Positions 1 to 12,200 of a stretch of DNA of 64,000 nt are shown here, piece by piece. The notes beneath the pieces were generated by a model. That model had not been told where the DNA came from and ran no database searches. It saw only the letters and a program-made list of their open reading frames with translations. Origin of the DNA: Delphinus delphis (Eukaryota > Chordata > Mammalia > Artiodactyla > Delphinidae); NCBI RefSeq assembly GCF_949987515.2, contig NC_082683.1:123838582-123902581 (forward strand), given 5' to 3'. Made by a program: the position numbers and the translations under genes. Numbering within the stretch: the first letter of the stretch is position 1; every line of letters starts with the position of its first letter.

Positions 1-153
1 TTCTAAATTCTCTTGCTTGTTGGTCCCTTGCAATCCTCGCACCTTCTAGCCAGAAACCCAGTGGTCTCAAAGCCCTAGCCCTGTCACCTGCCACACCACA
101 CCAACGCAAGTGTTATTCCCCCAGTTTCTTATAAATTCCAAGGCCATGCTCAC

Positions 154-269
154 CAGAATAAAGCATGATGTCCAGGCAGACAAAGTAGAAAAATGCCTTG
201 CTGAAGATATGCTCTTCTGCTACAGAAAGATCCCACAGCCACCCCAGCACCTGGATCAGTTGCTTGTAT
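154..269 (-). CDS. ADCY10: ADCY10 exon 20 of window (last visible exon)
   Basis: This exon has 116 bp, with acceptor catag and donor GTGAGC. It encodes [20 protein letters not shown] and then [18 protein letters not shown], ending with the first base of a Gly codon. The remaining C-terminal exons are beyond the left edge. The first 153 bp of the window are intron with nothing recognised. Confidence 0.95.
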
Positions 270-3200
270 CTATGGATAAGAAAAGGTGGTAGGATTAAAA
301 AATAGTGTGTGCGGAGAGAAGGAAGTTCAGTCCTAGTCTCAGTCCTGCCCAGCCATTCAGGACCAAATACGATTCTTCAACAGACTTCAAACCCACTCCT
401 AAATCTCAAGTTGGCTCTCTGTTCAAACTGTTCTTTCCTGGACCTCTCTATCGGGTGGCCAGAGTCAGGCCAAGTTGGCCTGTGCCTCTGGTCCTGGTTT
501 GGAAAATGCCTTGAGATAAATACCTGTTTTTCAAGAAGAGGGATTTACAAAGCCAGCAGAGGACCAGATAGTGTTTGTTGGGATTATGAAGCAATGACCA
601 CATCTTGTGGGCTCGAGAGCCTGGGAAGAAAACAATTCCAGTATATTTCTGGGCATTACCTGTATCTGCAAGTTCTTTCTTGACCAACCAGGGCTTACCT
701 AAGTCAATGGCCAAGTCCAAGTGACCCATTAGGAGCTTGATATAGCCAAGTGTATCGGCCACGTAGGTCATGATTTCAACGCCCTCGCGTTTCAGGGGGA
801 GGTTGAAGATGTGCTCCATGGTCATGACCTCATATTTGAACCACACGCCCTGGTAGCCGGCTAGATGGTGGTACAGTGAATAGTCCAGGTAGGCCTTAAT
901 GATCTGAAATGGCAGCAGTGGAGGAGAAGAGGAGAGACGGGGCAAGACTGGGATGGAACCCGAAGCAGAAAGCCCAGGATATCACCAATCATCTGCCAGT
1001 AAACATGGATTTATTAAGCTTGGGAATGGAGCTGGACATTTGGCAAAACCATAGGCTTAGATACAGAAATTAAGCTGAGTTTCTGCCACCTATTTAATGC
1101 ATGATCCAGGACAAGCTCAATGGCCCCTTTTGCCTACACAGGATCCTTAAACAAAATATATGAATTTTAACTTTTGTGAAAAATAAAAGCAATAGCTTAT
1201 ATGTGTGGATATATGACCGCATACCAAAAAGCCTGGAAGGATTCATTCCAAACTACCAAACGGGTTAACTGTAAAAAGCAGTTACCTATTTGTTGCAGTT
1301 GGAGTAGAGATTTGAGGGACTTTTTACTTTATGCATTTCTGTGAGGTTTAATTTATTGTTATAACAAGCACGTATTGCTTTTGTTGTTTAACAATAAAGG
1401 AAGGTTGGTTTGGTTTTGTTTGCTTTCAAAAATAATGTTAAGGACTCTAGTTCTAAACTTAACAGGGAGATTGAAGAGAAGTTGGTTACTCTTTAAACAA
1501 CTCTTCAATCTGGTGATGCTGTCATCGTTGATATGGTTCCTGGCAAACCCATGTGTGTTAAGAGTTTCTCTGACTATCCTCCTCTGGGCCATTTTGCTGC
1601 TCGTGACATGAGACAGACAGTTGCTGTGGGTGTCATTAAAGCAGTGGACAAGAAGGCAGCTGGGGTTGGCAAGGTCACCAAGTCTGCCCAGAAAGCCCAG
1701 AAGGCTAAATGAATGTTATCCCCAATACCTGCCACCCCAGTCTTAACCAGTGGTGGAAGAACAGTCTTAAAACTGTTTGTTTCAACTGGCCATTTAAGTT
1801 TAATAGCAAAAGACTGGTTAATGATAACAATGCATGGTAAAACCTTTAGAAAGAAGGGAGAATGTTTTGTGGACCATTTGTTTTGTGTGTAGCAGTTTTT
1901 CAGGAAAAACAGTGAAAGAACTTGAAATGGGCCAAAACAAAAAAATTCAGTGGGTGTCCTGTCTAGCTCATTCATCAAGGTTATATCTCTGCCTTTCACT
2001 GCCTTTGGGAAACTGGTAATAATGTAAATGATTCTTTTTCATAGAAATAGAAATGTTCAGTGGAATACAAGTGATTCTATTCTTGCCCTGTGACTAGACT
2101 AGTTTTGTATACATTCATAAATTAAATTCCCCTGGGAACCAGTTGTAACATCTTACTAGTTCTCTCACTAACTTTAATGAGCTCAATAACATCTTTGATG
2201 GGTGTTCTTCTACTTTTACTTTTTTTTGGCCATGCTGTGCAGCTTGTGGGATTTTCGTTCCCTGACCAGGGATTGAACTCGGGCCCTCGGCAGTGAGAGC
2301 ACGGAATCCTAACCTCTGGACCGCCAGGGAATGATTTTATCTTTTTAAAAGAATTATCCTGTTACATTTTCCTTTTTCACCCTCATTCTCTTACAAGTAC
2401 AATGTGGAGTTTTCCAAGAGAGAGTTATGTGACATTACAAGGAAGTGAAAGGAGAAGCAGATTGAGAATCTAGCTGTCTCTGTGAAGTCAGACATTAAGG
2501 TATTTGCAAAAATGTAATACATGCCATTCTTCTCACAAAATTTTGTTTGGGGAAATAAAGTTTTTTTTCAGTGAAAATGTTAATTATGTTCATATGTCAT
2601 GGGTTTATTTTCTCTAAAAAATATTTTTGAAGTATCTCAGTTTTTGTTTCTTATATGACAGTATCAATAGATATACCCCATAAAAATATACGATCCCATA
2701 TAAAAAATATAAATATATAAACCCATATAAAAAGCTATTTGAGGTCCTCAATTATTAGGAGTATAAGGGGATCCTGGGACCAAAGTGTTTGACAACTGCT
2801 AGCCTCAGCGGAACAATCTAGTCTGGAAGGTTTTTATTAAATCTTCATGATTTTGAATTTTGATTGGCTTTCACTAGGCTTTTCTCTCCAAATGAGATTC
2901 AGAAGCGTAAAAAGCAGCTACAAAAATACCCTACCTGGAAATCATCTTGAGTTTCCAGGGCAGTATTCACTTGCATCAGAGCTGCCAGGTGGCAATAATA
3001 CTTGTAGTGAAAAAAATAATTTAAGCTATAGATCCGCCACAGTAAGGAGAAGCAAGTGGTTTGCTGGTAAAGTTGCGCCAGCCTCTTCTTCCTATTAGAT
3101 AAAGTACACACATGGGACATAAGAAGAAGGTATCGCCACCAGCATGCCTGAGGGAAGCGCAGGGGCAGAGTCCTCACTACTGGCTTGGGGGTCAAAACAG

Positions 3201-6200
3201 ACTTGAGTTTGAGGCCTGTTTCCTTTACGTGGAAATTAACATGCACGTTAATTGTCTTTTTTTTTCAGTTTCAGCACAAAGTATTTTTTTATCGACACAT
3301 AGTTGATTTACAATGTTGTGTTAATTTCTGCTGTACAGCAAAGTGATTCCGTTATACATATGTATATGGATACATTAGTTTTTAAAAATATTCTTTTCCA
3401 TTATGGTTTATCACAGGATATTGAATATAGTTCCTCCTGCTATACAGTAGGATCTTCTTGTACATGTGCATGAATCTTTATGAAGCACAATTTTTCCACC
3501 GGACAATGGGGACCATAATACCTACTTTGTGATGATTAATTAAGGTAATTGATGTAACTCACCTGTCCCCTGTCAGTTCATTGCCATTTAAATGAAATTA
3601 TTTAAAAAGCACATTTATATCATTTTATCACATTTGAGACTGATGACAACCCCGTAAGAAAGGAAGGAATAATTAACCCCATTTTACATGAGCGGAAGGT
3701 GAGACTCAGACAGGTTAAGTAATTAAGTCAAAGTCACATAGCTAGAATGTGATGGTGCCAGGACTCCAGCCTTGGCCACCTCCAGCCCGGCCAGTCCAGT
3801 GTGTCATTTCTTCTGTTACACATGGTTGTCAGGAACTAGGTCTCAGCTCAACAAAGGAAATGAGCCTTTTAAACAATCCCATTCTGCTGTGGTCTGAATG
3901 CATCCCCCAAAATTCATAAGTTGAATTCTAACTCCCCACAGTGACGGTAAGAGTAGGTGGGGTCTTTAGGACATGATAAGGTCATGAGGGTGGAGCCTTC
4001 ATGACCGGGATTAGAGCTCTTATAAAAGAGACTCCACAGAGTTCCCGGTCCCTTTCCACCATGTGAGGATACGAGAAGAAGCCTGTGACCCTGAAGAGGG
4101 CCCTGGCCCAGCCACGCTGGCACTAGGACCTCAGACTTCCAGCCTCCAGAACTGTGAGCAATAAACTTCTGCTGTTAATAAGCCACCCGGCCTGTGGTAA
4201 TTTGTCACAGCAGTCCAAACAGACTAAAACACATTCTGACAACGGAGTGGAATGTCGCAGGAGATGGTGAACTTCCTGTGCTGGAATTATTCAAGGGAAG
4301 GACGGCTGACCACATACCGAGAATGTTTGGGGTCTCAGCCACAGCATCCACAAGTCATTTAACTGGTAAAGTAGTCCCCAATCTTCTCTATTTGTGATAA
4401 AAATGGGATCCTAAATTGGCTGCAATATTAGTAATTTAACAAAGCCAAGAAAACAAAATATAACTAGAAATAACTATCAAAAAGCAGATTTTAGGGCTTC
4501 CTTGGTGGCGCAGTGGTTGAGAGTCTGCCTGCCGATGCAAGGGACGCGGGTTCGTGCCCCGGTCAGGGAAGATCCCACATGCCGTGGAGCGGCTGGGCCC
4601 GTGAGCCATGGCCACTGAGGCTGCGCGTCCGGAGCCTGTACTCCGCAACGGGAAAGGCCACAACAGTGAGAGGCCCGTGTACCGCAAAAAAAAAAAAAAA
4701 GCAGATTTTAAATAAAGATGAGAAGAAAGGAAGATATCCTACTAGAGATTCTTAAAGAAGAATTCCAGGTACTTTCAGTTTAGACATTGATGACATTCAT
4801 TCTGTTGTGGAAATTATTTTTTTTAAAGTTTCTAAGGAAACATGGAGAAGGTAAAATCCCTTATAACATAGGGAGTTCATGAAGCTGTAGAAATTCTGAC
4901 ATTAAATATTGGTTTTTTTTTTTTTTTTTTTTTTTTGCGGTACGCAGGCCTCTCACTCTTGTGGCCTCTCCCGTTGCGGAGCACAGGCTCCAGACGCGTG
5001 CAGGCTCAGCGGCCATGGCTCACGGGCCCAGCCGCTCCGCGGCACATGGGATCCTCCTGGACCGGGGCACAAACCCGTGTCCCCAGCATCGGCAGGCGGA
5101 CTCTCAACCACTGCGCCACCAGGAAAGCCCCTAAATATTGTTTCTTAACGTCCTTATTTTTGAGATGAGAACCTTTTGACTGGACAGCATTTTAAGCCAA
5201 TTGTTCTGTAGTTTCTTCCTGATCATCACTTTTTCACCTTCTCCTCTTGTGCAGGTACTTCTTATTCCTTTTACAAAATGTGGCTGTACATTAGGCTTGT
5301 CAGATTTAGGGAATGAAAATATGGGATGCCAAGTTAAATCTGAATTTCAAAACAATTTTTTAGAATGCATATGTCCTAAATATCTTGTGTGATATAAGGT
5401 GTACTAAAAAAAAATCATTTATTATTGATCTGAACTTTAAATTCAACTAGGCATCCTTTATTTCATCTGGCAACCCTCTGTGTGAACCCGAACTCCAATT
5501 CTCTCTTACCTCTCCGAGAGATCTCTGCTGAACTTCTCCCCGCCCCTCCCCCTCCTGGTGTCTCCTGAAGCAGCAGGCTTAGATTCTCAGAAGCCTGTCC
5601 CCAGCCTGCAAAGGAGCTCAGCTGCACCTCATTTCCATCCCAGCCTCCCCCATAGTCAAGGGAACACTTTCAGGAAACTGGGGAAGGCAGTTTTTGGTGG
5701 GATTGCCAAAGAATTGCAGCAATTTGCCCATAGAAATAGATACTTGTATCTCAGGCAGAACCTGTGGGAATATTGCAGCTGGCCTCTCCCAAGATGGAAG
5801 AGATCTACTGCCAGCTCTCCAGATCCCCAACTAGGTGGCATTTCTCTTGGTATGAATTGCTAGGTAGGGGGAATACATTTTTAAAACTTTTATTGTGGAA
5901 AATTTCAAACATGCACACACAGTAAAACAGAAAAATATAATGAGCCACATGTACCCAGCATCCAGCTTCAGCAACTATCAACATTCTTATTACGTCTGTC
6001 CTTCTACTCTGTTTCCTTCTCCTACCCCACCTCATTATTTTTTATAGTTCTTTTATAGATAAAATTTACGTACATTGAAATGTACATATCTTAATGGTAT
6101 AATCTTGACCGATGGATACCCCATGTAACCCACGTATCTGTATAGAGTTAAAAAATGGGTGGGCTGTTTTGTCTTTTGGCAGATGTCTTCAGGACCTGCC

Positions 6201-9200
6201 ATTTTTTGGGGGGGCAGGGACAATACCCACGGTTTTAGCACTGAATTGGAAGAGGACTTGTGACTGAGGCTCTAGGAACAGGGGGTGCAGATTCCCATTG
6301 GAACGTGGATGGCCAGAGGGGTTAGTGGGTAAGATGAGTGGGGAGGGGCACTGGAGCTCACCTTGCAAAGGACTCCCTTAAGGTTTTGTCACCTGAACTC
6401 CCTTTGGCAAAAGCTGCCTGTTAAGTTGTTCTGAGGCAACCCAGCCCTGGCCTGAGAGCCCCGCTCCCACACATCCCCTCCCACACCAGCGAGACACCAG
6501 GACTCCTTGCGCCCGCTAGAGGCCCAGGCTTTGGGGGCTGACTGTTGAACTATGTGTAGGTCTCTCTCCTCTGGGGAGTGAGATGAGACACCCAGCTCTC
6601 CCCAGCTCCTTCCTTACCCTGGAGGTGAACTCTCTTGGGCCTGCTGATTCTGATTCACATAATGAAAGTGTCTGTTTTTTTCAACATGAATCTGGAGAAA
6701 CAAGGAGATTAAGTTGTAAGGAAAGATTCGATTGAGGAGCTTCAAGGCCTTCCTCAGCATTTTCTTGGCAAGCACCATCTGGCCCATGTTGAAACAGACC
6801 TACAAGGAGAAGAACGGGGAAGAAAGGAAAAGAAGAAAAGCAGTGATTCTAAGCTTGGTTGGTATGTTCCAAAAACACATAGTTAAGGAATCTTATCCAA
6901 AAAAGGTCATTTAAGGCCCAGGAACAAGATCTCCCAGGGCCTGGCACAATTGGAAATGTTTCTTGGATGTATCTGTGGAAGGATGGTTGAATGACTAGGA
7001 CTTTGCATCCTCATTGTTCATCATCTACCTCCGAGAAAATGTTTACCCATTCCTGTCCATTTTGGGAGGTTGTTAGATAAACATTTCATAAAGCTGTCAA
7101 CCGAGAGGCTAAAGAAGATCTTGCTGCAGACAAGTGATGGTGAGGAGGTTTGAGGCCCGGGGCTTGGGGTTCTGGAATCTTGGGAAAGATCTGTGGCAGA
7201 GGATGGGAGGAGGATGTAGAAAGTATAGGGATGACTTCTACTACTTCTTCTACGTAAAGCCACAGTGATAAAGAACAGATGAACTGCGTTTCTAATGGTT
7301 TCTTACCTGACCTTTGAGGGTAAAAAAGGTAGTCCACTCAAAAGTCTTACTCCAAGATTTTTCCTTCTTGAGAATTTTCAGCAACCTCTCTCCCTCATTC
7401 AAATATATGTAAGCCTGCAACCAGCACAAGGAGTAGAAGGTATTGAGTCATCAGGGATTGGGACCAAGGAGGGGCCATTGCCCCAGACTCTACTGAAGGA
7501 AGAGAAACAGGACCACCCAGCTCCCACCTCCCTCTCTTCCTTCAGCTCCTGACCAGAGTCCTTCAAACTCTAGACAGAAAGGGTGGGGAAAGTTCCTGCT
7601 GAAGATATGGGTCACCTTCATGTTCCTCTTGATTTACTGAATCTCATTCTAGAGGATGAATCTAGAAACCTCCTCCTTTCCTCATGTTGTCATGTAAGTC
7701 ACCTTACCTGAAGTTTTCCCCAGGGCAATTTCCCTCTTTGAGTAATTCCATCGCCAACCTCCCTATTTCCAATAGTGTACTCATGGCTCCTGAGAGCATC
7801 CTCACATCTATGACAAGCCAGTCTCTACTTTTGGAATGAGTTAGGAGCCACTCCCATTTCTTTTGCCAGGGCCATCGTTGGGAAGTGGAAGAGGAAGGTA
7901 AGGCCCTGAGCAAGCTTCCTCCCTTCGTCTTCAACGTCCTATGAAATCGTGAAGAGAGTCTTGGCACTTGTAAACACCAAGGCAAGGTCAGACTTGAAGA
8001 GTAAAATAAAGTGGGGCACTGTCCCCAAGTCTCATGCAGCCTAAGGCGTAGGTGTTGGATGCAGAAAGAGGGAGACAAGGTTTCTTTGCTGGGAGACGGG
8101 GAAGCAAATGGCACATTTTGGGACCCTGCACTGGGGCTCTGCTTCCAGTCATTGTTTTCCTGAGCATTTGTCACTCCCTGGATAATGAGATGAGGGTGAG
8201 CACAGGTTTAGCAAGTTAGCCCCCAAGGCTGCCTAAACCTTCTCTTCCTGGTACTCACTGGCCGCATCACTGCCTTCTTCACCTATGTGTATAAAATATG
8301 CACAGGAGCCTTTTGTTCATAAATATTTGAGAGAACCACAGCTTACTGACATTTTTAATGGTTTAATTTTAAAATTTCATATAAATCTAAGGTGTGGAGT
8401 TTAATTAGGCCACAAATATAAAATCTGAAACCGTCCACAAGTGCAGGCATAAAGGGTGGCAGCCATGGCTACTCGGGTGTGGGAGGCTCTGCCCAGAAAG
8501 GCATTTCCTCAAGTGAGTTCGTGGAAGCTTGGTCAGCCAGCTGCTCTATGAAAAGTGGTCTAAGGTCAAATAAGTTTGAGAGAAAAAATACGTCTCAGTC
8601 CTAGCCCAACCCTCTGGGAGATTTCTATGGATCTTAGCGTATTAAGACCCTGAAATATTGTAGGACAAAAATCTATTTAGCTTTATTCAGCTCAGCGCTT
8701 CCCAACTTACTTACCAATAAATTCTTTTATTTCATCATATGTATCAGATCCCCACATTTCTAAGGGCATATTGCCCTGGAAGGTTATTTACAATTATCCT
8801 AGAGAAATAGTCACTAGGGCTTTGGTGGCCTAAAGGTTTGTATGATAATTCAGCACAAGTTACATGAAGACCAAAGTGAGCGGAGCCCCTTCAGGGATCA
8901 CAAGACTAAAACTAGATTTCTGCTTATTCAAAGACCTACAGGTATTTGTGCTGACAGATACTTGGGGAAGACGGAGAGCAAATGCGGCTGGGACATTACT
9001 GAGGGAGACGCTACTGAAACTGAAGAGTTGAAACCAGGGTCCCATGTAGGTAGACGATTCATAGCAAGTTTCTAATGACGGCAGTATTTTAAATGATGTA
9101 TAATGGTAGTTGTGGTTTGTTCTGACTTTTTCACAATCTCAGCTCATTTCCTTTCTGAGCAATTTGATTTTCAAAGAAGGCGGTGCTGCTCAGAATCAAG

Positions 9201-12200
9201 AACATGAAGTAATAATAATAAAAAAAAAAAAGCACTAGAGCTTTCTTTCTGGTCCTGTGGGCTGTAGGTCCGTCTCAAAGGTGGAGGGGATCTGGGCAGA
9301 AACACCTTACCATATAATTATCACCCAAGATGAGATAAGCAGACGCAAGTTCTAGGAAGTAATATAAGGCTTTGTTGTTTTCTCCCAAAGCCAGAAAATG
9401 GTGAGCCAGAGGCATGATGACAATCTCTAAGATTTCCTCACACTGGCAAGATTCCAGAGGGATGATGTCATTCTCAGATGTCCTCATCTTTGATATAATG
9501 ATGTCAAAGAAACTCAAGATCTTTTCTCTTATTTCTTCAGAACTGTCCAAATGCAGAAATAAATAGGAGTAATAATTTGTAGATATAGTACAGTGTTTGA
9601 GATGAAGATATCTTCAAAAACAAAACAGCAAGATAAGAAAATCTAATGTAGATTTCTTCCACTTGGTGGTGGTTTTAGCATCTGTAAAACAACTCAGGAA
9701 GTGTGCATCAGATACTATTATCTAGGTACTTCAAAGAGGAGCTACAGGGACTTCCCTGATGGCACAGTGGTTAAGACTCTGCACTCCTAATGCAGGGGGT
9801 CCGGTTTCGATCCCTGACCAGGAAGCTAGATCCCACATGCATGCATGCTGCAACTAAGGAGCTGGTGAGCCATAACTAAGGAGCCCACCTGTCACAACTA
9901 AGGAGCCTATATGTGGCAACTACTGAGCCCATGTGCTCTGGAGCCTGTGTGCCACAACTAGAGAGAAGCCCGCACACCACAACGAAGAGCCTGCTTGCCG
10001 CAACAAAAGATCCCACATGCCACAACTGAGGAGCCCGCCTGCCATAACTAAGACCCAGCGCAACGAAATATGTAAATAAATATTTAAAACAAAACAAAAC
10101 AAAAAAACCCAAAGAGGAGCTACAGCAGAGGATATGGGGGAGGGGGTCTGTCCTGGGAAGGGCCCATAGGTTCCCGCTCCATTACATAACTACTGACCAA
10201 ACTCACCACACACACCCTCTGATTTGTGCCTAAAAGACCCAGAGTACTGGTCAGACAAGTGATTCTAACAGTGTCCTGAATTTAATGCCAGTTGTTCAGC
10301 TCTACCTCCTAAACAATTACAGAAGCCTGTACCTGAGATTTTCAGAAAATATTGCAGATCTCTTAGAAGTCTCTATTCTGGAAAAGGTGATCTCTTCTTC
10401 AGCTGGAAAATAAACAAACAAGTGAGTTGTATGGGTCATTGAAATGTTCATGTGGCAGAGATGTCCGGTGTCCGCTGAAGCTTCCTGTTCCCCTTCCATG
10501 ACAAAGTTTTTGTTGCCCAGCCAGGATCTACATTTTCCAGTCCCCAGTGCATCTTAAGTGAACACATGTGTTTACTTTGAAAATGGGATTCCATCAGAAG
10601 TAATATATGTCACCTCTGAATTGAGATGGTTAGATATCTTCACTACCTTCTCCTTCCACAGGAAAACAAATTAACTGTGGGGATCTAAGGGATAGCAAAT
10701 CTACAACATAGTCAGGGAGGCTGGGTCCCTGACTGACTGTGTTCAAGGCTATTGGACAACATTCTCATTGGATCATTACCTGGGCAGAAAAAAACCTGTC
10801 ATTCAACGGTGTTAACCCACTGAAATGCTGGGGTTTGTTTTAGATGATAACATTATCCTAACTAATTTACCCTGCAGTAATTCAAACTATGAATTAATGA
10901 TGCTGAAGAAAGCGATGTCAGCTTCTAATGGAGAAATACAGACAATTAATGGAATACCCCAAAGGGCTAACTTAAGGGCTGAGAGCCTTGAATTTGAAAC
11001 CTTCAGTCTATCTAGACTTCAGTAGGTTAGAAAATTCCGTAATGATCTTAAAACAGAAAACAAATGAGGATTGTTGAAATCTAGCCACTTCTCCATTCAG
11101 GGAGAAGGAAGAATCCTAAAGAGGGGAAGGGACTTGTCTCAGATCATATATCTGTTCGTGATGGAAGTCTCCTGACTCCAAGGTGAATGCATGACTCCAC
11201 AGATCTTTTAATTTACAAAATTCAGTTTCAGCATCTATTGATACTTACCACCTTCTTCTGAAAGCTTTCTGTGCCCTTGCCCCATAGAATTAGTCCCTCA
11301 ACTTGTGTGTGCCCATTGACCCCATGCAGACCTCTATCATCATCCTTTATCACGCTGTATAAGGATTAATTTGCCCACCTCTCCTAGTCTGCTGTCTAGT
11401 TTATCTCTAGTAGACTAGAGGCTGAATAAATTGAATTATGCCTTTATCCTCCTATTCCTCTAAAACTTTCTTGTCAGGGTTACCAGTGACAACCAAGTTG
11501 CCAAATCCAAAGGTTACATCTTTGTCTGCATCTTATTACACCTCTTGGCAGCATTTACGACAATTGACCACTCCCTTTTTTTCACCGGCTTTCAAAATAC
11601 CCATTCCCTTGTTTCCCTCCCTCATTGGCTGCTCGCTTTACTGGCTCCTACTCCTCTATCAATGTTCCAAATTTTGGTAAGCCTCAGTTTGACTGTGGGC
11701 TCTTTCCTCCATCCAAATTTCTCCCTAGATAATTTCACCTGCCCATGACTTTAAATTCTACCCATATGACAATGACTTTTGGTTTTACATCTTTAAGACC
11801 TGACATCAACCCTTACCTACCGACTCATACATCCAAGTGTCTCCTTGGCAGCTACCACGTGGATGCCTAATTGCAAAATTAAAATGATCTAAACAGAACT
11901 CTTGAATCTCTTTTCCATAAACCTACATCCACCAACGTTTCGCCTGTCTTAGTAAGCATCACTGCCGTATATTCATTTCTCAAGGCATCACTGCCATATT
12001 CATCTCCTCAAGGCAAAAACCTAGACAACGTCCTTGATTCTTTTCTTTCCCTCACCCCTATCCCCATTCAGTCCATCAGAAAGTCCCATTATGTCTACTC
12101 CAATACATATCTGAATCCATCTTCTTCTGTCAATCTTCTCTAGAGCACCACCCTAGTCCATCACCAAATTTCATCTAGACAAGTGTGAAAAACTGATCTC

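Noticed and set aside
4494..4570. tRNA-like A/B-box sequences at SINE heads
   Set aside because: These are the tRNA-derived promoters of CHR SINEs, with poly-A tails and target-site duplications; no cloverleaf-forming tRNA gene was found.
7704..8174. A 156-codon open frame on the minus strand between exons 14 and 15
   Set aside because: It has no ADCY10 similarity, and exon 14 joins exon 15 in phase 0 with a conserved sequence across the junction, so no extra exon is needed.
8842..9075. A plus-strand open frame of 77 codons in an intron
   Set aside because: It has no recognisable similarity, no splice or promoter context, and a competing open frame on the other strand, as expected by chance.
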